Source: JANXAZ01 sp037446605
GTDB lineage: Bacteria; Pseudomonadota; Alphaproteobacteria; Geminicoccales; Geminicoccaceae
NCBI GenBank assembly: GCA_037446605.1
Contig: JBBIIE010000200.1
Location: 1 to 6,232, forward strand
Reading direction: 5' to 3'
Length of the DNA: 6,232 bases
The notes under the pieces: generated by a model
What the model was told of the DNA's origin: nothing
Seen by the model: only the letters and a program-made list of their open reading frames with translations
Databases searched by the model: none
Made by a program: the position numbers and the translations under genes
In this document: in pieces, positions 1 through 5,059 of the stretch
Layout: each line of letters opens with the position of its first letter
Position numbering within the stretch: the stretch's first letter is position 1

Positions 1-811
1 CCGCCGGCCCGGCCCGCGCCCCGGTGCACAGCCGGACGAGGCGTGCCGCCTCGCGCACCCGGCCCTGCGCCAGCAGCCGCGCGGCGCAGGCGCGGGCGAG
101 CCCGGCGAGCCCGGCCGCTTCGACCCCGGCCGCCCCGCCCGGATCCCCGTCCTCGGGCGGATCCGTGTCCTCCTCGGGATCGCCGTCCTCACCCTGCGCG
201 AAGTCCTCCGAGGGGCCCTCGTCCACGCCCGGATCCCGGTCCTCGCCGACCTCGCCGGCCGCGCCCGGATCCTCCTCGGCGACGGGGTGGTCCGCCGCCG
301 CCGCGGGGCCGGGCGCCGCGCGAAGCCCGACCGTGGGGTCGGCGGGTGCCTCGAGGGTGCGCAGGGCGCGCAGCAGGAAGCGCTCGAGCTGGCCCTGGTG
401 GCGCACCAGCGTGGCGTATTCGGGCAGGCGGGTGAGTGCCGCGGGCAGGCCCGGCTCGGGGTCGAGCCGGCCCTCGGGCGGGCGCGGCGCGAGCCCGTGC
501 AGGGCGGCCTCGAGCCGTTCCGCGCGGCGCAGCTTCCAGACCGCGGCGGCGAGCCGCTCGACCAGGAGCGCGCGGCTCGGGCGCGGATCGGCGTACTCGG
601 CCCGGAGCTCCGCCCGCAGCCGCTCCAGCGCGGCCGGCTCCTCGCCGGCGGCGACCAGGTGCACCTGGGCGCACAGCCCGTGGCGCAGCGCGTTGCGCGA
701 GGCGCGTGCCTTGCCCTCGGCACCGACCGGCCCGCGCGACCGCGCGCCGTTGACCCGCGCGGCGGCCCGCTGCGCCGCGCTGCGCCCGGCCGGGGAGGCA
801 GACTCCGACAT
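1..811 (-). CDS. Hypothetical protein with NGxRSxGP/GKxxxSxNALRHGL N-terminal motif (partial, open at left edge)
   Basis: Read on the minus strand from ATG at 811, the frame stays open for 270 codons to the left edge with no stop, so the C-terminus lies outside the window. Residues 21-46 form the motif NGARSRGP...GKARASRNALRHGL. I recall this arrangement from a widespread family of uncharacterised proteins in proteobacteria, planctomycetes and others; its function is unknown to me. Residues 55-105 look helical (ALERLRAELRAEY, then VERLAAAVWKLRRAERLEAAL). Residues 131-154 (EYATLVRHQGQLERFLLRAL) resemble the conserved second helix of that family. Residues 177-226 are an Asp/Glu/Pro/Gly tract, followed by another Ala/Leu/Arg helix (231-260). 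No signal peptide or membrane segment is visible. A G-rich stretch (GGGGG) lies about 8 bases before the ATG. The strongly GC-rich third positions support coding. The call as a real gene is firm; the function is unknown. Confidence 0.8.
   Translation of the reverse strand, partial: MSESASPAGRSAAQRAAARVNGARSRGPVGAEGKARASRNALRHGLCAQVHLVAAGEEPAALERLRAELRAEYADPRPSRALLVERLAAAVWKLRRAERLEAALHGLAPRPPEGRLDPEPGLPAALTRLPEYATLVRHQGQLERFLLRALRTLEAPADPTVGLRAAPGPAAAADHPVAEEDPGAAGEVGEDRDPGVDEGPSEDFAQGEDGDPEEDTDPPEDGDPGGAAGVEAAGLAGLARACAARLLAQGRVREAARLVRLCTGARAGPA
134..283 (-). repeat. Acidic Asp-Pro-rich low-complexity repeat tract inside the left-edge gene
   Basis: Residues 177-226 of the minus-strand protein are an acidic low-complexity segment with five Asp-Pro dipeptides at residues 181, 193, 211, 217 and 223, separated by stretches such as EDGDPEEDTDPPEDGDPGG. 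At the DNA level the word GGATCC occurs four times (141, 159, 231, 267), usually within a longer imperfect unit (CCCGGATCC followed by a CCTC-containing stretch). This suggests expansion by slippage or unequal exchange. The tract sits between two helical parts and is probably an unstructured linker. It stays in frame throughout. Confidence 0.65.
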
Positions 812-1298
812 CGGCGGAACCCCCGCTGGTGAACCTGGGACGACGATACTAGGACCGCCATCCCATGTCCAGGGGCGGCGGCTGACCCGCCGACGGGAGG
901 GGACCCTGTGCGTCGCCCGCGCATCGGGCGCAGATGCCATGTCCGCGGGGTCGGGCGCGTCGGACCCGGCGCCGCCCACCGGCGCAGAGCGTGGCGAAGG
1001 GCCGGCGTCGGCCGTCGATCAGCCGGGCGGTCCCGACCTCGTGTCGGGTGTCACGGGTCGGCGAAAGCTGCGCGCAATGGGGGCGCCTCGGGCGCAGCAT
1101 GACGCGCGCCGTCGATGGCTGCGGCCGTCGGGCTCCCCGGCCACGGCCTCGAACGGCTCGCCGTCGGTCTTCCGATCGACGAGCCGGTCGCGGTCCTGCG
1201 CTTCCCGGCCCTGTCAACGCTGTTGGGACATGATGCCGAGTACCGACGCGGATGGCTTCACAGCATACTTCACATCGTCCTGCCAGGAAGGGGTGACC
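812..1298. other. Gene-free stretch upstream of two divergent genes, possible coding remnant at 1115-1220
   Basis: I find no convincing gene here. Every open frame translates into Arg/Pro/Ala-rich text typical of GC-rich shadows. The exception is plus-strand 1115-1220, whose first 34 or so codons have GC-rich third positions and read less artificially (...LERLAVGLPIDEPVAVLRFPAL). Codon quality then collapses, so it could be a truncated gene fragment. A small hairpin lies at 1032-1048: CCCGAC, a 5-base loop, then GTCGGG. The minus strand has TAGTAT (851 to 846) about 35 bases before the left gene's ATG, with TGGACA upstream at a 14-base spacing, too short for a normal sigma-70 promoter. The plus strand has CATACT at 1264-1269, before the next gene's likely start. 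The region should hold both divergent promoters, but I cannot place either firmly. Confidence 0.4.
1285..1292 (+). promoter_or_regulatory. Ribosome binding site that decides the GTG start at 1299
   Basis: AGGAAGGG is a strong Shine-Dalgarno match ending 6 bases before GTG at 1299. In-frame alternatives are GTG at 1293, too close to this site, and ATG at 1230 or 1233, which lack a comparable site. Starting at 1299 also places the conserved PLPRAPL segment about 16 residues from the N-terminus, as expected for this family. Confidence 0.55.
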
Positions 1299-1908
1299 GT
1301 GGTCGTTGCCGATCCCCTTACGGGGCCTTCACCGAAGGAAGTGCCCCTGCCGCGGGCACCGCTCGTGCGTGTCATCGCGCAGGTGCGGTTCCCCACCATC
1401 CTCGCCGTGCGGCAGCCCGAGCGCATGATCGGGCTGCAGGAGGCGATCCGCGCCGAGTATCCGGAGCTGCGCCAGGAGCAGGGCCACAACATCAGGCTGG
1501 AGGCCGGTCGCGAACCGCAGATCGAGGCGAGCCTCATCTGGCGCTTCATCGACGGCACCGGCCTTTGGCAGGCTGCCATCGCCCAGGACTTCGTCGCGCT
1601 CGAGACCGAAGCCTACACGAACCGGAGCGACTTCCTGGCCCGTTTCGGCAAGCTCGTCGAGGCGGTCACGCGCGCACTCGAACCGCGGATCGCGACACGC
1701 CTCGGCCTGCGCTACATCGATCGCTTGTGCGACTCCGCCGTCGAGAAAATCGCCACCATGGTGCGCCCCGAGCTGCTCGGGCTCGCGGGTCCCTTCCAGG
1801 GGCGTGCCCTGCTCGCTTCGGGCGAGGCCCTCCTGCAGGCGGCCGAGGGCCGCGTGCGGGCCCGCTGGGGCCTGCTGCCGCCCCGCGCGAGCTTCGATCC
1901 CGCGGCGG

Positions 1909-1914
1909 CCCCCC
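1909..1914 (+). other. Frameshift site: run of six C within the TIGR04255 gene
   Basis: The last sensible codons in the upstream frame are GCG GCG GCC CCC (1905-1913). The downstream family-like frame begins at the following AAC GAC GGG. The two frames differ by one missing base, and the only homopolymer at the junction is this C run. The arrangement is not a canonical tandem-slippage heptamer, because only one proline tRNA on CCC could re-pair one base back. A lost C is therefore simpler than programmed -1 recoding. Confidence 0.6.
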
Positions 1915-2071
1915 GAACGACGGGGCGAGCTGGGTGCTCGATCTCGACATGTTCAATGAGGAGCGCCGTGATTTCGAGAGCGAGGCACTACTGACCGAGG
2001 CGGAGGCTTTCGCCAAACGGATCTACACCATGTTCCGGTGGGCCGTGACGGACGAATTCCTTCGGTACTAT

Positions 2072-2086
2072 GGAGGTCAGCCATGA
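2072..2086 (+). promoter_or_regulatory. Shine-Dalgarno and ATGA start/stop overlap coupling TIGR04255 to the HTH gene
   Basis: GGAGGT at 2072-2077 lies 5 bases before ATG at 2083-2085, and the upstream TGA stop at 2084-2086 overlaps that start by four bases. A strong site plus ATGA overlap is a classic translational-coupling layout. It fixes the HTH start at 2083 rather than at any in-frame upstream codon. Confidence 0.8.
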
Positions 2087-2763
2087 ATGCGGCCGTTCTT
2101 CCGATCGGTGGTGAGACGGTCGGCTGTGGGACGGGGTCGGATTCGCGCTTCAAGCACGGCACGGGCGCTCTCGTCCGTTGGGTTCTCGGCCAGGAGCGCG
2201 ACACCACCGTGGCAGCGCCTGGCGTCTGGTTGATGCCGTTCGATGCCACGACGACCCATCCGTGGTCGACCCTGCTCGGCGTTTCTGCGCCGGAGAAGGT
2301 CGGTGCCGAGATCTTCGAGATCCGGCGCCTCTCCGGCCTGACCTGGGAGGAACTCGCGACCATCTTCGACGTGTCACGGCGCAGCCTGCATCACTGGGCC
2401 AACGGCAAGTCGATCAGCGCGGCGAACGAGGTTCGCGTGCGGCGGCTGCTCTCGACGCTCAGGCGGATCGATCGGGGTGAAGCACGGCGGAACCGCGCGC
2501 TGCTTACGTCTCCCCATCCGGAAGGCGGCCTGGTGATCGATGCTCTGCGGCGGGGTGAGTTCGAAGCCGTCGAGCGCCTCATCCAGCCTGGAGCTGGCAG
2601 GCCCTCGCCCGTGGGTCGGCTCGCGGCCGGAGCTTCCGCGGCCCGTCGGCCGCCGTCGCCGGCCGTGCTCGTGGATGCTCGCCACGACGACGGACCAGTG
2701 ACCCGCGGGCGGTTCGTGCGTGTCGAGAGCATCCCGCCGCGCCGACGCCCGGATCGGGGATGA
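2083..2763 (+). CDS. Helix-turn-helix domain protein, partner of the TIGR04255 gene
   Basis: The product is 226 residues. Residues 75-107 form a helix-turn-helix: EIFEIRRLSGLTWEELATIF, then DVSRRSLHHWANGK. The pattern of hydrophobic positions, the LTWEELA first helix, the VSRRSLHHW recognition helix and the trailing NGK are typical of XRE/Cro-like DNA-binding folds. Residues 108-166 (AANEVRVRRLLSTLRRIDRG..., then DALRRGEFEAVERLI) look helical and may mediate dimerisation or partner contact. The C-terminal 60 residues are Pro/Arg-rich and probably disordered. No membrane segment is seen. I recall HTH proteins of this kind next to TIGR04255 genes, but their joint function is not established. 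It could be an autoregulator of the cassette or an antitoxin-like partner; neither is shown. The gene appears intact although its upstream partner is frameshifted. Confidence 0.78.
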   Translation: MNAAVLPIGGETVGCGTGSDSRFKHGTGALVRWVLGQERDTTVAAPGVWLMPFDATTTHPWSTLLGVSAPEKVGAEIFEIRRLSGLTWEELATIFDVSRRSLHHWANGKSISAANEVRVRRLLSTLRRIDRGEARRNRALLTSPHPEGGLVIDALRRGEFEAVERLIQPGAGRPSPVGRLAAGASAARRPPSPAVLVDARHDDGPVTRGRFVRVESIPPRRRPDRG

Positions 2764-2767
2764 GGGC

Positions 2768-2953
2768 GTGGACGACGCCGAGATCGCGCGCATCGACCGT
2801 TCCTGTCGCGAGCGGCCTTTCGTCGAGGTGGCCCCACTGGTGGAGGTCGACGAGGATCGGCCGAGCGAGACGAGGAAGGCCCCGGGCGTCAATCGAGCCT
2901 GTGTGCGCGGCACTGCCGTTCATCGTCTTGCGGCCGGCCTCGACCGGTCATGA
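2768..2953 (+). CDS. Unrecognised small acidic/basic ORF (61 aa)
   Basis: GTG at 2768 follows the HTH stop (2761-2763) by 4 bases, with a purine-rich GGGGA at 2756-2760 at suitable distance. The product is 61 residues: DDAEIARIDRSCRERPFVEV near the N-terminus, an acidic middle (VEVDEDRPSE), then VNRACVRGTAVHRLAAGLD. There are two cysteines, no membrane segment and no domain I recognise. The same frame is open further upstream, so the start is not certain. Its stop overlaps the next ORF's ATG as ATGA. The reading is less artificial than the opposite strand and lies in operon-like spacing, which favours a real gene. It might instead be the front part of a single gene continuing from 2950 through another indel. 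Confidence 0.45.
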   Translation: MDDAEIARIDRSCRERPFVEVAPLVEVDEDRPSETRKAPGVNRACVRGTAVHRLAAGLDRS

Positions 2954-3340
2954 CCGTCAAGAAGGCGGTTCTGTACCGGATCCGGGACGAGCACGGAAAA
3001 AGCTCGACCGGAGGTCGGTTGCTCGCGGCACTGCGCAGGATTTGCGTTCACGCCGGCCCCTCGTGGGATGCTGCGCAGGTCGACGTACGATTGCTGTTCA
3101 TCAAGGAAGACGACCCCGAAGGCCTCGAGGGACAGTGGCCAGCCAAACCGAAACGTGGTGCGAGCTCGTTGAACCGCACGGCCGACTCAGGAGCGGCGAT
3201 CCGCCAGTTTGTCGGCTCGGGGATTTCACCGCCAGGGATCATGTCGAGAGCGGCCGGCTCGACCTCGACTGGCTGTCGGCGGGTCGATGGACGAGAAGGA
3301 GCGGATTCGGATCGGCGCGATGCACGCAGCGGTGGCGTGA
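2950..3340 (+). pseudogene. Unrecognised ORF, about 130 aa if two single-base frameshifts are repaired
   Basis: ATG at 2950 overlaps the previous stop by ATGA. In that frame residues 1-60 read well (MTVKKAVLYRIRDEHG..., DAAQVDVRLLFIKEDDPEG) and then degrade. Sensible sequence continues one base back from about 3130 (TETWCELVEPHGRLRSG, LGDFTARDHVESGRLDLDWL). From 3287 it continues one further base back (MDEKERIRIGAMHAAVA) to TGA at 3338-3340. Adding one G near 3129-3131 and one base near 3285 gives a continuous protein of about 130 residues ending at 3340. Without repair, the 2950 frame runs to 3465 as Arg/Ser/Gly-rich text. I do not recognise the family. The repair is inferred from protein plausibility only, so this is a candidate decayed gene, not a demonstrated one. 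Confidence 0.4.
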
Positions 3341-3399
3341 GCCACCGATCCTGCAGGGGGCCGTACGGTGCCGGCACTTGGGCTCGGGCGGCGTCGGGA

Positions 3400-3419
3400 T
3401 GCGACCGGATCCGGTCGCA
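3400..3419. terminator. Perfect 20-bp palindrome between convergent genes, possible bidirectional hairpin
   Basis: TGCGACCGGA is followed directly by its reverse complement, giving a perfect 20-bp palindrome centred on GGATCC. It lies 3 bases beyond the minus-strand sulfotransferase stop and about 60 bases past the likely end of the plus-strand cassette, where a bidirectional terminator would fit. No T-run follows on either strand and there is no loop spacer, so it is not a textbook intrinsic terminator. A protein-binding dyad is equally possible. Shorter palindromes lie just upstream: CCTGCAGG near 3352, CCGTACGG at 3361-3368 and GTGCCGGCAC at 3368-3377. Confidence 0.4.
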
Positions 3420-3422
3420 GGC

Positions 3423-4187
3423 TCAGCCAGCGGGAGCCACCGGTGCGGCGGTCGGCAGCTCGTAGCCCAGGCGGGCGAGGAGCGTCGGGTCGAGCTCGCG
3501 GGCCACGAAGGCCAGATCGTCGGCCGACCAGCCGTCGAGCGCCGCACCCGGGGCGTAGCGGGCGCGGTCGAACGGTACCTCGGCGAGCCACGGGTTGCGC
3601 GCCGAGGCGGGGCGGTCCTTCATCCGCCGCAGCTCGCGCTCCGGGATCTCGAAGCCCGCGCCGCGGCGGCAAAGGCCGAGCGCCCGGGCGACCGGCTCGA
3701 GCCGCCCCTCGGGATCCGCGAGCAGGTCCTCGTAGCGCAGGCCGTGCACCCGGAACCGGCCCTCCGGCAGGAACGCCAGGTTCCAGTAGACGAAGCACCA
3801 GTACTGCACCGGGTTGGCGAAGCGGTACTGCGGCGAGCGGGCCGGGTCGCGGTCGAGCAGCACGAGCGGCTCGCGCAGGAAGCGCCCCCACTCGGTCGGT
3901 GCGCGGAGGTTGTGGCCGTGCGCGACGTGGTAGCGGTGCAGCGAGCGGCAGAAGGCGTGCGGCTCCTTGACGGTGAACAGGATCGGCAGATCGGGGTAGG
4001 CGAGCCGCGCCGCCGAGCCCAGGATCGGCACGCCGGCGTGCTTCCAGCCGAACGCGTCGAAGGCGACGCTGCACGCCCAGTTCCGCTCCAGGAGGAAGCG
4101 CAGATAGTTGGTGCCGGAGCGCAGCGCACCCACGACCACGACCGTGGCCGGGCGCCGCCGCAGCCGGGCGAGGAGCGGGCGGAGCAT
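3423..4187 (-). CDS. Sulfotransferase family protein (PAPS-dependent type)
   Basis: The 254-residue product matches the P-loop sulfotransferase fold, which moves a sulfo group from PAPS to an acceptor hydroxyl or amine. Residues 15-29 (TVVVVGALRSGTNYL) form the first strand and 5'-phosphosulfate loop, with RSGTN as the binding turn. Residues 72-86 (TVKEPHAFCRSLHRY) occupy the place of the 3'-phosphate-binding segment, with Lys74 and Ser82 where canonical members have R...S. Residues 151-171 (RYEDLLADPEGRLEPVARAL) are the characteristic RYEDL/DPEG element. No signal peptide or membrane segment is visible, so it is probably cytoplasmic. The substrate is unknown; no polysaccharide or lipid gene is nearby to suggest one. 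ATG at 4187 starts only 15 residues before the core strand, while longer upstream reading is Arg/Pro-rich. The gene is convergent with the cassette and divergent from the response regulator. Confidence 0.82.
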   Translation of the reverse strand: MLRPLLARLRRRPATVVVVGALRSGTNYLRFLLERNWACSVAFDAFGWKHAGVPILGSAARLAYPDLPILFTVKEPHAFCRSLHRYHVAHGHNLRAPTEWGRFLREPLVLLDRDPARSPQYRFANPVQYWCFVYWNLAFLPEGRFRVHGLRYEDLLADPEGRLEPVARALGLCRRGAGFEIPERELRRMKDRPASARNPWLAEVPFDRARYAPGAALDGWSADDLAFVARELDPTLLARLGYELPTAAPVAPAG

Positions 4188-4324
4188 GGCGGCGGACGCT
4201 TCCCGCCGCGCCGCCGCCCTGTCAACGGCCGGGGCGTCGCGGGCCCTCGGGCGGCGTGCTAGGTCGGAGCGTGCCGGATGGCGGGGCTGTCGAGGGGGAT
4301 CCGGGCGGAGCGGGGGAAGGGGGC
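4188..4324. promoter_or_regulatory. Divergent intergenic region between sulfotransferase and response regulator
   Basis: These 137 bases should hold the promoters of both genes. On the minus strand TTGACA (4225 to 4220) is a perfect -35 match, but 17 bases downstream there is only GAAGCG, a poor -10 that would give almost no leader. On the plus strand TGCTAG around 4257 loosely resembles an extended -10. The regulator frame is open back to GTG 4256, so part of this stretch may be coding if translation starts there. Confidence 0.25.
4313..4322 (+). promoter_or_regulatory. Purine-rich ribosome binding site supporting the response-regulator start at GTG 4325
   Basis: GGGGAAGGGG precedes GTG at 4325, with the GGGGAA core 6 bases away. 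In-frame GTG codons at 4256 and 4271 lack a well-spaced site and would add Gly-rich residues not expected before a receiver domain. This start places the first receiver strand (RRILLVEDE) at residue 13. Confidence 0.5.
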
Positions 4325-5059
4325 GTGGCCCAGGAGGGCGGCGCGGCGCAGGAGGGGGCGAGGCGGATCCTCCTGGTCGAGGACGAGGAGGAGATCCGCC
4401 CACTCCTGGCCGACTATCTGACGGCCCAGGGGCTCGAGGTGCTGACCGCGGGCGACGGCAGGGCCATGCGCGCCGCGCTCGCGGGCGGGGGGATCGACCT
4501 CGTGCTGCTCGACATCGGCCTGCCGGACGAGAGCGGGCTCGAGCTCGCGGAGGTGGTGCGGCGTGCGCCGGGGCCACCCGGGCTCGTCGTCCTGACCGGG
4601 GCCGGGGCGCTGCCCGAGCGCCTGGCCGGGCTCGCCGTCGGCGCCGACGACTATCTCGTCAAGCCCTTCGAGCCGCGCGAGCTCCTGGCACGGATCCGCA
4701 GCGTGCTGCGCCGCCTGCCGGCCCGGCCCACGGCACCCGCGGGCGTTCCCTTCGGGCGCTGCCGGCTCGATCCCGCGGGCCGCCGGCCGCTCGCCCCGGA
4801 CGGCGCCGAGCTCCCGATCACGGCGATGGAGTGGGACCTGCTCCTGGCCTTCCTCCGCCACCCGCGTCAGGTGCTGAGCCGCGCGCAGCTCGCACGGCTC
4901 GCGCACGGGCGCGAGCTCGGGCCCACCGACCGCAGCATCGACGTTCGGATCACCCGGCTCAGGCGCAGGATCGAAGCCGACCCGGAGAACCCGTGCACGA
5001 TCCGCACGGTGCGCGGGCAGGGCCACCTGTTCGAGCCGGCGGGCGAGGCGGCTCAGTAG
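4325..5059 (+). CDS. OmpR/PhoB-family response regulator (receiver plus winged-helix DNA-binding domain)
   Basis: The product is 244 residues, normal for the family. The receiver domain (about 13-131) shows the acidic pocket in LLVEDEEE (Asp20 and neighbours), the phospho-acceptor Asp63 in LVLLDIGLPD, the switch Thr91 in VVLTGAG and the conserved Lys113 in YLVKPFEPRELLARI. After a Pro/Ala linker, residues 143-236 are a winged helix: ITAMEWDLLLAFLRHP, VLSRAQL, the recognition helix DRSIDVRITRLRRRIE (202-217) and the wing TVRGQGHLF (228-236). All key phosphorylation residues are present, so it should act as a phosphorylation-controlled transcription factor. No histidine kinase is in the window: the upstream neighbour is divergent and the downstream one convergent, so it looks like an orphan. 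Its target and stimulus cannot be inferred. The stop overlaps the 3' end of tamB by 7 bp, tail to tail. Confidence 0.93.
   Translation: MAQEGGAAQEGARRILLVEDEEEIRPLLADYLTAQGLEVLTAGDGRAMRAALAGGGIDLVLLDIGLPDESGLELAEVVRRAPGPPGLVVLTGAGALPERLAGLAVGADDYLVKPFEPRELLARIRSVLRRLPARPTAPAGVPFGRCRLDPAGRRPLAPDGAELPITAMEWDLLLAFLRHPRQVLSRAQLARLAHGRELGPTDRSIDVRITRLRRRIEADPENPCTIRTVRGQGHLFEPAGEAAQ

Larger units (their letters stand above)
1299..2086 (+). pseudogene. TIGR04255 family protein, interrupted by one frameshift
   Basis: Residues 15-33 (VPLPRAPLVRVIAQVRFP) and the following ~165 residues have the hallmarks of TIGR04255, a family of about 250-260 residues with sporadic distribution and no established function. 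Visible landmarks are the N-terminal strand with RFP, EASLIWRFIDG (77-86), GLRYIDRL (136-143), WGLLPP (190-195), and the C-terminal WVLDLDMF and RWAVTDEFLRYYG. The N-terminal part is read in the frame of 1299. The C-terminal part (NDGASWVLDLDMF... to TGA at 2084-2086) is in the frame one base back. Adding one C to the run at 1909-1914 restores a continuous protein of about 262 residues, the normal family length. Without it the product ends in foreign sequence at 1994. The 3' end overlaps the next gene as ATGA, indicating translational coupling. Family assignment is strong; the broken status depends on the frameshift being real. Confidence 0.75.
1220..3350 (+). other. Lower-GC putative acquired cassette (TIGR04255, HTH and two unknown ORFs)
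   Basis: Base composition changes inside these approximate limits. Sixty-base samples at 1261, 2101 and 3061 give 58%, 68% and 57% G+C, against 87%, 83% and 88% for samples at 61, 4741 and 5881. One flanking sample (4381) is only 68%, so the contrast is real but not uniform. The segment holds four tightly packed plus-strand ORFs with two 4-base ATGA overlaps, and all three apparent frameshifts in the window fall within it. No transposase, integrase, tRNA or clear terminal direct repeat is visible, so acquisition is inferred from composition and from the sporadic distribution known for TIGR04255. Confidence 0.45.

Noticed and set aside
846..871. TAGTAT and TGGACA as a sigma-70 promoter for the left-edge gene
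   Set aside because: The 14-base spacing is too short and each box is imperfect.
1907..1916. Programmed -1 frameshift signal in the TIGR04255 gene
   Set aside because: No X-XXY-YYZ heptamer is present; tandem re-pairing would need mismatches. A lost C is simpler, although single-tRNA slippage on CCC is not excluded.
24..1994. Very long plus-strand open frame starting at 24
   Set aside because: Its first ~400 residues are Ser/Arg/Ala/Pro shadow text opposite the left-edge minus-strand gene. Only the part after about 1299 is real (TIGR04255).
3048..3377. Minus-strand 109-codon frame opposite the mosaic ORF
   Set aside because: Reads moderately well, but has no recognisable motif and no operon context. 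The plus-strand reading with ATGA coupling is preferred, though with limited certainty.
1220..3420. CRISPR array, tRNA, integrase or insertion sequence in the low-GC segment
   Set aside because: No regularly spaced repeats, tRNA-like fold, transposase motif or terminal inverted repeats could be seen.
2760..4262. 500-codon plus-strand open frame
   Set aside because: Beyond about 3290 it is antisense to the well-supported sulfotransferase. Only about 3135-3286 looks genuine, as part of the mosaic ORF.
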